Below are positions 28,024 through 35,366 of a DNA stretch of 64,000 bases, piece by piece. The stretch lies in contig NZ_NESH01000006.1 in NCBI RefSeq assembly GCF_003063355.1, forward strand, positions 206,975 to 270,974. Direction: 5' to 3'. The notes under the pieces were generated by a model. That model was not told the DNA's origin. It was given only the letters and a program-made list of their open reading frames with translations, and searched no databases. The translations under genes and the position numbers were made by a program. The DNA is from Limnohabitans sp. Bal53. GTDB lineage: Bacteria; Pseudomonadota; Gammaproteobacteria; Burkholderiales; Burkholderiaceae_C. The stretch's first letter is position 1, and the number at the start of each line of letters is the position of its first letter.

Positions 28024-29004
28024 ATGCCCCAACCTGGGCCAATGGGCGGGTTCAGCGCTCAGCGCTTGGGCAAGGGCTTGACCCGGCTGCTGTTGGCGGT
28101 TTTGGCCTGGGTCACATTGAGCCTGTCGCCCGCGTGGGCCCAAGCACTCGTGCCCGTGCCGCCCCTCACCGCTCGGGTGATGGACCAGACCGGCACCTTG
28201 GCCGCTGGTGATGTGGCGGCTCTCGAGCAGCAACTCAAGCGCTTTGAGCAGCAGCGCGGCACCCAGATCGTGGTGCTGGTGTTGCCCAGCACCGCGCCCG
28301 AGGACATCGCCGACTTCACCCAGCGTCTGGGCGACGCTTGGAAGATCGGTCGGCGCGAAGTGGGCGATGGCCTGCTGTTGGTGGTGGCTCTGAACGATCG
28401 CCGTTTGCGCATAGCGCCCGCCAAGTCGCTGGAAGGCGCAGTGCCCGACTTGGCGGCCCAACGCATCATCGACCAAGTCATCACGCCCGCATTTCGCCAG
28501 GGCGATGTGGCCGGCGGGCTGCGTGCTGGACTCAGCCACCTGCAAGCCCGCATTGAGGGCGAGGCCTTGCCGCTGCCCAAAGCCGGCGCACAAGCTGGCC
28601 AGCCCACTGGAGCGGCCGAGGTCGATGGGCTGAACTTGGCGGTTTTGTTGATGGTGGTTTTGCCCTCTGTAGCGGGCGTGTTGCGCCGGGTGTTGGGGCA
28701 GCGCTGGGGCGCATTGGGGACCGGGGGCGTGGTCGGTGTGGTGGTTTGGAGCATGACCGGTCTGCTTTGGCTGGCGGGCATCGCCGCCATGTTGGGCCTG
28801 ATGTCGGCACTGTTCATGCAGGCCCTGCCCAGTGCCGCAGTGCGGCGCAGTCAGGGCAGCCACCGTGGGCGTGGCGGTGACTTTAACGGCTGGGGTGGTG
28901 GCGGACGAGGTCGCTCCGGTGGCTGGGGTGGCTCCAGCGGCGGTGGGTTTTCGTCCGGTGGCGGTGGCAATTTTGGGGGCGGTGGTGCCTCCGGGAGATG
29001 GTGA
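28024..29004 (+). CDS. TPM-domain (YgcG-like) membrane protein
   Basis: About 326 residues: a signal or anchor segment ending SPAWAQA, a TPM domain (about residues 40-170; VMDQTGTLAAGDVAALEQQL, GTQIVVLVLPS, VGDGLLLVVALNDRRLRIA), two membrane segments, and a glycine-rich C-terminus (GGGGRGRSGGWGG-type). It has the architecture of TPM_phosphatase/YgcG proteins encoded with LemA. GTG 28009, overlapping the lemA stop, is an alternative start. Confidence 0.88.
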   Translation: MPQPGPMGGFSAQRLGKGLTRLLLAVLAWVTLSLSPAWAQALVPVPPLTARVMDQTGTLAAGDVAALEQQLKRFEQQRGTQIVVLVLPSTAPEDIADFTQRLGDAWKIGRREVGDGLLLVVALNDRRLRIAPAKSLEGAVPDLAAQRIIDQVITPAFRQGDVAGGLRAGLSHLQARIEGEALPLPKAGAQAGQPTGAAEVDGLNLAVLLMVVLPSVAGVLRRVLGQRWGALGTGGVVGVVVWSMTGLLWLAGIAAMLGLMSALFMQALPSAAVRRSQGSHRGRGGDFNGWGGGGRGRSGGWGGSSGGGFSSGGGGNFGGGGASGRW

Positions 29005-29005
29005 T

Positions 29006-29548
29006 ATGCACGAGTCGCTCCTGACCCAGGTCGTGCGATGGTGGCGACACCGCTGGATGGACGAGCGTGCTGCCGAGCGGGCGGTGCCGCCGGCCTTGGC
29101 CGAGCAGCTGCAGGCCCGAGTGAGCGCCAGCGAAGCGCGACACAGCGGAGAGATCGTGCTGTGCGTCGAAGCCGCTTTGCCCAACAGCTACCTGTGGCGT
29201 GCGGGGCGCGAAACGCCTTTGCCGGTGGTGATACGTGAGCGCGCACTGTCGTGGTTCGGCAAGCAACGCGTGTGGGACACCGAGCACAACAATGGCGTGC
29301 TCATCTACTTGTTGCTGGCCGAGCGCCGGGTCGAAATCGTGGCCGACCGGGGCATCAGCCGCCATGTGCCCGATGCCCATTGGCAAGTCGTGGTTCAAAA
29401 ATTAAGTGAGTACTTGCAAGCCGGGGACTTCGACAGCGGTTTAACTCAGGCGTTGCAGGAAGTCTCGGCATTGCTGGTTCAGAACTTCCCGCTGCAGTCG
29501 GGCGAAGCGAACCCGAACGAGCTGTGCAACCGCGTGGTTTGGGCCTGA
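29006..29548 (+). CDS. TPM-domain protein, soluble
   Basis: A 180-residue second TPM-domain protein without an obvious signal peptide: HSGEIVLCVEAALP, WDTEHNNGVLIYLLLAERRVEIVADRGISRHV, then a helical C-terminus with DFDSGLTQALQEVSALL. It starts two bases after the previous stop with GGGAG upstream, completing a lemA-TPM-TPM operon that is common in betaproteobacteria. The function is probably envelope-related and undefined. Confidence 0.85.
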   Translation: MHESLLTQVVRWWRHRWMDERAAERAVPPALAEQLQARVSASEARHSGEIVLCVEAALPNSYLWRAGRETPLPVVIRERALSWFGKQRVWDTEHNNGVLIYLLLAERRVEIVADRGISRHVPDAHWQVVVQKLSEYLQAGDFDSGLTQALQEVSALLVQNFPLQSGEANPNELCNRVVWA

Positions 29549-29619
29549 GCCAGCGGTCTTGTCAAAACAAGCACAATCGGCATCGACACACCGCTGGGTG
29601 GCAAGACAATAGAACCAAC

Positions 29620-29856
29620 ATGCACAACTTCTGGACCGCTTTGCTCAATGACTTGTACCAAGGCATTGAGCTGGACGCCAAGCGTCAGCAGCAGCTCATC
29701 AGCTTGTTCAAGTTGCATTTTGACAACCCGCAAGACATGCGTGCCGACGTGCAGGGCAAGCCGGTTTATTTGGGTTTGGCCATGAACGAGCAAGGTTTGC
29801 TGAAGCTCAAACCGCAATACCTTTTGCTCAATTTGCCCTTGTCTCAAGAGGTTTGA
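29620..29856 (+). CDS. Small conserved hypothetical protein
   Basis: A 78-residue protein, acidic to neutral and without signal or membrane segments: MHNFWTALLNDLYQGI, then a helical middle and VYLGLAMNEQGLLKLKPQYL. I do not recognise the family. The frame ends 38 bp before the ynjB-like gene. No strong ribosome site is seen before the ATG, so the assignment rests on position and length. Confidence 0.5.
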   Translation: MHNFWTALLNDLYQGIELDAKRQQQLISLFKLHFDNPQDMRADVQGKPVYLGLAMNEQGLLKLKPQYLLLNLPLSQEV

Positions 29857-29894
29857 ACCTTGAGGGATCAGGCGATTCAACTGAGGAGTTATCG

Positions 29895-31100
29895 ATGAGC
29901 CCATCAATTTTGCTCACACGCCGACACGCCATGGGCCTCTTTGCAGCAGTGCTGGCGGACCCCGTTCTGGCCAACACAGCTTGGGCAGATACCTTGAATG
30001 CAGCCCGTGGCCAGACGGTGTACTTCAACGCCTGGGCTGGCAGTGAGCGCATCAACGCCTACGTGCAATGGGCCGCGGCTGAGTTGCAGCGCAACTTTGG
30101 CGTCAAGCTGCAGCACGTCAAGATCAGCGACGCGGCCGATGTGGTCAAGCGCGTGCGCGCCGAGAAGCAAGCCGGGCGCAAAGACACCGAAGGCACAGTC
30201 GACCTCATCTGGGTCAACGGCGAAAACTTCGCGGCCATGAAGCGCGATGGATTATTGTCTGCGCCCTTCGCACAAGCTTTGCCCAATTTCCAGTGGGTAG
30301 ATACCGTGGGCAAGCCCACCACGCTGGTGGATTTTTCGGTGCCCACCGATGGTCTCGAATCGCCCTGGGGCATGGCCCAGCTCACGTTTTTTGCCGATGC
30401 CCAGCGTCTGCCTAAACCGCCGCAAAACATGGCCGAGTTGCTGGCCTTGGCCCGCACCCAACCTGGGCGCATCACCTACCCCCGCCCGCCCAACTTTCAT
30501 GGCACCACCTTCGTCAAGCAGGCCTTGATCGAGCACGCGCCGGACGTGAAAGCGCTGGCCCAGCCCGTGACGCCTGAGGCTTTGGCATCGCAGGCTGCGC
30601 CGCTGTGGCGGTTTTTGGATGCGCTGCACCCGCACCTGTGGCGCGGCGGCAAACAGTTCCCGCAAAACTCGGCCGCCGTGCGCCAGATGATGGCCGACGG
30701 TGAGTTGGTGATGGCGCTGACGTTCAACCCCAATGAAGCGGCCAACGAGATCGCTGCCAAACGCCTGCCCGCCACGGTGCAAAGCTGGCAGTTCGCCAAG
30801 GGCACGATTGGCAACACGCACTTTGTGGCCATTCCTTACAACGCACCCAGCAAAGCGGGTGCGCAGGTGGTCGCCAACTTCTTGTTGTCACCCGCTGCGC
30901 AAGCACGCAAGGCCGACATCGACGTCTGGGGCGACCCGACGGTGCTGGATGTGGCCCGCTTGCCTGCGGCTGAGCGTGCGCGTTTTCAATCGGCCTCACG
31001 TCCCGGGCAAGTGGCCGTGACCGCCCCTGTGCTGCCCGAGCCGCATGCGTCCTGGGTGGATGCACTCGAAAAAGAGTGGACCCGCCGTTACGGCGTGTGA
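29895..31100 (+). CDS. ynjB: ABC transporter substrate-binding protein (YnjB-like)
   Basis: A 401-residue exported binding protein. A twin-arginine-like signal (TRRHAMGLFAAVLA) ends near AWA. The body has VYFNAWAGSERINAYVQWAA, VDLIWVNGENFAAMK, NFHGTTFVKQALIE and NTHFVAIPYNAPSKAGAQVVANFLLSP, as in YnjB. The ligand is not established; thiamine-like or small organic cofactors have been suggested for relatives. GAGGAG lies nine bases before the ATG. The stop overlaps the permease start. Confidence 0.87.
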   Translation: MSPSILLTRRHAMGLFAAVLADPVLANTAWADTLNAARGQTVYFNAWAGSERINAYVQWAAAELQRNFGVKLQHVKISDAADVVKRVRAEKQAGRKDTEGTVDLIWVNGENFAAMKRDGLLSAPFAQALPNFQWVDTVGKPTTLVDFSVPTDGLESPWGMAQLTFFADAQRLPKPPQNMAELLALARTQPGRITYPRPPNFHGTTFVKQALIEHAPDVKALAQPVTPEALASQAAPLWRFLDALHPHLWRGGKQFPQNSAAVRQMMADGELVMALTFNPNEAANEIAAKRLPATVQSWQFAKGTIGNTHFVAIPYNAPSKAGAQVVANFLLSPAAQARKADIDVWGDPTVLDVARLPAAERARFQSASRPGQVAVTAPVLPEPHASWVDALEKEWTRRYGV

Positions 31101-32728
31101 GCTTCTTGCCCGTCTTTTTGCTGGCCTTGATCGCTGCCGTGCCCATGGGCTGGGCGCTGTGGGCGGCCGCTTCGCAAGCGCTGGATGTCAGCGCTTGGCA
31201 GGCCTTGTGGGCCGATCCGCAAACGCTGCGCGCTTGGGGCATGACGCTGTGGACCGGGCTGGCCTCCACGGTGCTGGTGTGGTGGACCGTGGCACGTTTG
31301 TTGGCCCATGGTTTCATTCGGCAGCAATTGGCCCGCTGGCTCACCCATGTGCCAGCCTTGCTGGCCACGCCGCACGCGGCCATGGCCATTGGCTTGGTGT
31401 TGTGGCTTTCGCCCAGCGGCTGGGCTCTGCGCTTGGTGTCGCCGGGCATCACCGGTTTTGATGCGCCGCCGCCTTGGTTGACCACACAAGACCCGTGGGG
31501 TCTGGGTTTGATTTTGGCCCTGTGGCTCAAGGAAGTGCCGTTTTTGCTCTGGGTGGCGGCCACGCAATTGCAACGCGAAGACCTGCGCCGAAGATGGCAG
31601 GCCGAATTTGCACTGGCCCAAACTTTGGGCCACACGCCCACACAAGCTTTTGCCCAAGTGGTCTGGCCACAGCTGGCACCGCGCTTACGCTGGCCGCTGC
31701 TGGCGGTGTTGGCCTATGGCCTCACGGTGGTGGACATGGCGCTCATCATTGGCCCTGCGACGCCACCTACTTTGGCGGTGCTGGCCTGGCAATGGTTGGG
31801 TGATGCCGATGCGGCCATGCAGGCGCAAGGGGCGGCAGCGGCAGGGTGTCTCACGGTCAGTGTGGCGATGTTGGCAGGGGTGACCGTCATGGTGCTGCGT
31901 GCTTGGGCGCGTCTGCGCAGAATCGTGAGCAGCCCCCTGTTGTTCCAGGGTCAGGCGCCCTGGATGGGCTGGGCCATCGGTGGGGCATATCTGGCCGTTT
32001 GGTGGGCCTTGGCGGTGGGCAGTGTGTCGGGCGTCTGGCCTTTTCCGCTGCTTTGGCCATCGCTGTGGACGGGTGATGCCTGGGCGCAAGTGATCGCCAG
32101 TGCCCCCACGGTGTGGACCACCTTGGGTTTGGCTGCGGCTTCGGCCAGTGTGTGCCTGGTTTGGTCGGTGGCCTGGCTGGAGCTGACACCGCGCCGCTGG
32201 CAACAGGCTTTGCGGCCCTGGTGGTTGCTGCCGCTGGTGTTGCCCTCGGTGCTGTGGGTGGTGGGCCTCTACAGCGTGGCGCTGCAGTGGCGACTGGAAG
32301 GTCAGTGGCTGGGCCTGCTTTTGGCGCATGCGGTCATGGTGCTGCCGTATGTGCTGTTGGCCTTGGAGCCCGCCTATTTGGCGGTCGATCCGCGCCAATC
32401 AGCCCTGGTGGCCAGCTTGGGGCAGAGCCGATGGACTGATTTGCTGCGCATCAAATGGCCGCTGCTCCAACGCGCCATCGCCTCGGCTTGGGCGGTGGGT
32501 TTTGCGGTCAGTGTGGCGCAGTATTTGCCCACCTTGTATGTGGGGGCGGGGCGCTTTGCGACGGTCACCACCGAGGCCGTGACGCTGGCGTCTGGCGCGC
32601 AGCGCTCGCTCATGAGCGCTTATGCCGCTTTGCAGATGCTCTTGCCCGTGTTGGCCTTTGCTTTGGCCGCCTACTGGGGCAGGCCACGCCAATTTGAGAA
32701 GATCGGGTCGATGAAAGACAACACATGA
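31097..32728 (+). CDS. ynjC: ABC transporter permease, fused two-module type (YnjC-like)
   Basis: A 543-residue permease with about twelve membrane helices and two BPD_transp modules. EAA loops are visible as EFALAQTLGHTPTQAFAQVVWPQLAPRLRW and QSALVASLGQSRWTDLLRIKWPLLQRA. The start is GTG 31097, overlapping the ynjB stop (GTGA); a GTG at 31076 gives seven more residues. Confidence 0.87.
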   Translation: MSFLPVFLLALIAAVPMGWALWAAASQALDVSAWQALWADPQTLRAWGMTLWTGLASTVLVWWTVARLLAHGFIRQQLARWLTHVPALLATPHAAMAIGLVLWLSPSGWALRLVSPGITGFDAPPPWLTTQDPWGLGLILALWLKEVPFLLWVAATQLQREDLRRRWQAEFALAQTLGHTPTQAFAQVVWPQLAPRLRWPLLAVLAYGLTVVDMALIIGPATPPTLAVLAWQWLGDADAAMQAQGAAAAGCLTVSVAMLAGVTVMVLRAWARLRRIVSSPLLFQGQAPWMGWAIGGAYLAVWWALAVGSVSGVWPFPLLWPSLWTGDAWAQVIASAPTVWTTLGLAAASASVCLVWSVAWLELTPRRWQQALRPWWLLPLVLPSVLWVVGLYSVALQWRLEGQWLGLLLAHAVMVLPYVLLALEPAYLAVDPRQSALVASLGQSRWTDLLRIKWPLLQRAIASAWAVGFAVSVAQYLPTLYVGAGRFATVTTEAVTLASGAQRSLMSAYAALQMLLPVLAFALAAYWGRPRQFEKIGSMKDNT

Positions 32729-33402
32729 ACGCGGGACTCCAGATCGACATCGAACGCTTGGGCACGGCGGCGCAGACCTTGGTGCAAGACCTGCACCTGC
32801 ATGTGCCCGCAGGCGAGATCCTCACGCTCATGGGGCCGAGTGGTTGCGGCAAAAGCTCGGTGCTGGCGGCCACGGCGGGCACGCTGGCCAGTGTGTCCGA
32901 AGGTTTGCAGCCTTTGCAGTTTGACGGCCGCGTGCAGCTGAACGGCCGTGACCTCACCACTTTGCCCACGCACCTGCGCGGCGTCGGCTTGGTGTTTCAA
33001 GATGCTTTGCTGTTTGCCCACATGACGGTGGCCGAAAACCTGCTGTTTGCAGTCCCCCGCGCCTTGCCGCTTGCACAGCGCCAGGCGCGTGTGCAGCAAG
33101 CGTTGCAAGAAGCCGAGCTGAGCGGCATGGGCGAGCGTGATCCTTCTACCCTGTCGGGCGGGCAACGCGCCCGCGTCGCGCTCATGCGGGCGCTGCTGGC
33201 CGAGCCGCAAGCGCTGCTGCTCGATGAGCCGTTTTCCAAACTCGACGCTGCCTTACGCGCCCAGCTGCGCCCGTGGGTGTTTGCGCATGTGCGTGAGCGG
33301 CTCATCCCGGTGGTGCTGGTCACGCACGACCAACAAGATGTGGCCGACCCGCAGCGCGTGGTGCACTTGCGCGCCACCGAAGAAAGCCCCCACCATGTTT
33401 GA
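32725..33402 (+). CDS. ynjD: ABC transporter ATP-binding protein (YnjD-like)
   Basis: A 225-residue ATPase with Walker A GPSGCGKSS (about residues 33-41), Q-loop GLVFQDALLFAHM, signature LSGGQRARVALMRALLAEP, Walker B ALLLDEPFSKLD and H-loop VTHDQ. The start overlaps the permease stop (ATGA). It energises the importer formed with the two preceding genes. Confidence 0.92.
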   Translation: MNAGLQIDIERLGTAAQTLVQDLHLHVPAGEILTLMGPSGCGKSSVLAATAGTLASVSEGLQPLQFDGRVQLNGRDLTTLPTHLRGVGLVFQDALLFAHMTVAENLLFAVPRALPLAQRQARVQQALQEAELSGMGERDPSTLSGGQRARVALMRALLAEPQALLLDEPFSKLDAALRAQLRPWVFAHVRERLIPVVLVTHDQQDVADPQRVVHLRATEESPHHV

Positions 33403-34000
33403 CCGCCACGCCCAAACCCTCTTGCGCCCCGCGCTGAACGCTGCCGCACGCGGCTTGGTGCGCGCAGGCATCAGCGCCGACACGCTGACCTGGCTGGGCT
33501 TTGCCATCGGCATGGCCGCCGCCGTGGCTATAACGCTGCAAGCGTGGTGGTGGGGCTTGGCGCTGCTGCTCGCCTCGCGCTTGCTCGACGGCCTGGACGG
33601 CAGCGTGGCCCGCCTGACCCAACCCACCGACGCGGGCGGCTTCTTGGACATCGCGCTCGACTTCGTGTTTTACGCCGCCATTCCCCTGGCCTTTGCAGTG
33701 GCCAACCCCAGCGCCAACGCACTGCCCGCCGCAGCCCTGCTGGCCAGCTTCATCGGCACTGGCAGCAGCTTTTTGGCGTTTGCCGCACTGGCCGAAAAAC
33801 GTGGCCTGACGGACACTGCCTTGCCGGGCAAAAGCTTTTACTTCTTGGGCGGCCTGACCGAAGCCACCGAGACCATCACGGTGTTTGCCGCCATGTGCAT
33901 CTGGCCTGAACACTTTGCGGTGTTGGCTTATGGGTTTGCGGGCTTGTGTGCGGTGACGACGGGGATGCGGGTTTGGTGGGGGTATGGGCGGTTGGGGTGA
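33395..34000 (+). CDS. CDP-alcohol phosphatidyltransferase family protein (YnjF-like)
   Basis: A 201-residue membrane protein with the family metal-binding motif in LDGLDGSVARLTQPTDAGGFLDIALD (DxxDG, AR and two downstream Asp). Six membrane helices are likely. The gene overlaps the ATPase gene by eight bases. In E. coli the ynjABCDEF order likewise places ynjF near the same ABC transporter; here ynjA and ynjE are missing. The lipid substrate is unknown. Confidence 0.85.
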   Translation: MFDRHAQTLLRPALNAAARGLVRAGISADTLTWLGFAIGMAAAVAITLQAWWWGLALLLASRLLDGLDGSVARLTQPTDAGGFLDIALDFVFYAAIPLAFAVANPSANALPAAALLASFIGTGSSFLAFAALAEKRGLTDTALPGKSFYFLGGLTEATETITVFAAMCIWPEHFAVLAYGFAGLCAVTTGMRVWWGYGRLG

Positions 34001-34070
34001 AGTTACGCCGTTACGCGATTAGCTTGAATGTTCGTGTCCTTAGTTTGCTATCCACTTTGCGGATTAACGT

Positions 34071-34121
34071 TTAGGCGGCAAGGGAACCGACGCCAATAGC
34101 CGTAATGCTGGGATCGGTCAT
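34071..34121 (-). pseudogene. Truncated ORF start next to attC site (remnant of a second gene cassette)
   Basis: Reading from the attC site in the cassette direction, AGGAG is followed six bases later by ATG and 16 codons (MTDPSITAIGVGSLAA) before TAA. A correctly spaced ribosome site right after the attC end is what the next cassette in an integron array would show. The ORF is too short to be a normal gene, so I read it as a decayed or truncated cassette; a genuine short peptide cannot be excluded. Confidence 0.45.
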
Positions 34122-34136
34122 TCGAAGACTCCTGAT

Positions 34137-34251
34137 ACATAACGCCAAAGTTAACCGGCGCCGGAGCCGAAGGCGGAAGGCACCAACACTGGCCATGAAA
34201 ATGGCGAAGCCATTGCCAGTGTTGGCGTCCGCGTTGAACGCCCAGTTAGAC
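34137..34251 (-). other. attC-like integron recombination site
   Basis: In minus-strand orientation the site runs R'' GTCTAAC (34251-34245), five-base spacer, L'' GTTCAAC (34239-34233), an imperfect inverted centre with CCAACACTGGC / GCCAGTGTTGG arms, L' GGTTAAC (34156-34150), six-base spacer, and R' GTTATGT (34143-34137). This is the attC (59-base element) layout, 115 bp long, with R' close to the GTTRRRY consensus. It lies 22 bp after the stop of the YfbU-family gene, where a cassette attC belongs. No integrase gene is in the window. Confidence 0.75.
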
Positions 34252-34273
34252 CTGGCTCCGAAGCGCGCAGCAT

Positions 34274-34822
34274 TTAGAAACTCGAATGACGTCGAGCATT
34301 CAGCACATCTGCCATTTCATCGATGGAAAGACCTCGACCATCAAGCTTGGGGCGGATTTCGAGAAACTTTGCCAACATTCGCTGGTAGCCATCGATTACT
34401 TGGCAATGAGAGTTCAGGTCGCGATCAGCGAACCGAGTAAATCGATTCATCTCTTTGACCAAGAAGTTCGCAATGCTCATGTATTCCGATTCGTTATTTC
34501 CATCGAATCCGGAGAAGGCGACGTGCTTGCCGAACGGGTCAGCTTTTGCTTCAAGCGCAGATTTTTCGGTGGCATCGAACCGCTCATGGGCCTCTTCGAT
34601 GAAGGACCACATGTCCAGAATGTCGACTATCAAGCTGACTTCGGCTGGGGTTGGCTCCGGTGAATCACCGACGATTCCTGGAAGTTCCCAAGACAAAGCC
34701 CATGTGTTGTTCGAGTAGATGGCTTGCTTGATGAGCTTGGTGTTGACTTCGTCAATCTCAAGCTTTTCGTGCAAGTCCGCGAGCATCGTGACAATCAACT
34801 TCTCTGCATTTGTGAATTTCAT
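34274..34822 (-). CDS. YfbU family protein, probable integron cassette gene
   Basis: A 182-residue YfbU-like protein: MKFTNAEKLIVTMLADLHEKL, then LIKQAIYSNNTWALSWELPGI, EVSLIVDILDMWSFIEEAHERF and a C-terminus with GRGLSIDEMADVLNARR. YfbU has been linked to toxicity or cell death on overexpression in E. coli, but its function is not settled. Codon use is visibly more AT-rich than in the flanking genes. The attC-like site right after the stop marks it as a gene cassette. AGAAAGAA precedes the ATG. Confidence 0.85.
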   Translation of the reverse strand: MKFTNAEKLIVTMLADLHEKLEIDEVNTKLIKQAIYSNNTWALSWELPGIVGDSPEPTPAEVSLIVDILDMWSFIEEAHERFDATEKSALEAKADPFGKHVAFSGFDGNNESEYMSIANFLVKEMNRFTRFADRDLNSHCQVIDGYQRMLAKFLEIRPKLDGRGLSIDEMADVLNARRHSSF

Positions 34823-35189
34823 GTGTTCTTTCTGGTTGAGTAAGTGGTGTGTCGGGAGGGTCTAATGTGATGTAGACCGCAAAACCCGGTTGATACACCC
34901 GGTCTGAGTCGATACATCCTTTTGTTGAAATCGTTGCAAGCGGCTTGTGCCATGGGGTTCAGGCCAAGCGCTGTATGTGCATGCAGGTATAAATTTCAAG
35001 ACCAAACCCGGCATCCAATTCCTTGCAACTTCCCTCCCGCACCATCCAGCGCAGCAGGCATGAAGCACTCCACTATACCCAAATAAATACGAAAAATTAG
35101 CTACAAAAACTCTCTGTGTTCAATCATCAGCAGTCCCCCAACCCACCCCAAGCACCAACTGGTACCCGCGATTGCGGCGAATATGCAGC
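34823..35189. other. Gene-free AT-richer stretch between cassette and Fic gene
   Basis: No supported gene. A 6-bp inverted repeat GGTCTA / TAGACC lies at 34859-34878, and CCCGGT is repeated around 34885-34905. Base composition is lower in GC than in the chromosome around it, consistent with the edge of an insertion. No integrase, attI or transposase was seen. Confidence 0.5.
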
Positions 35190-35218
35190 TCATTCACCGC
35201 AATATTTGCGGTGAATGA
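35171..35218. promoter_or_regulatory. Operator candidate upstream of Fic gene: 13-bp-arm inverted repeat plus extra half site
   Basis: TCATTCACCGCAA-TAT-TTGCGGTGAATGA is a perfect inverted repeat at 35190-35218. A related half site ATTGCGGCGAATAT lies at 35171-35184 in direct orientation to the right arm. The array is about 150 bp before the Fic/HTH gene start. Its length and symmetry fit autoregulation, perhaps by the HTH portion of the Fic protein itself. Confidence 0.6.
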
Positions 35219-35366
35219 CGACGACTCAACGCCTTCACATACAGATTGCACGACACGATGACTCGCAAGCGCGACACATTGAGCGACATAATGGCGATCA
35301 ATAGTGACGCTCTTGGAGGCCCTAAATCCCCTGAGCGCGACAAATGACCCCTCAATAGGCCACCCC

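Noticed and set aside
34862..35068. 68-codon minus-strand ORF in the gap before the Fic gene
   Set aside because: No ribosome site, odd composition and no recognisable motif.
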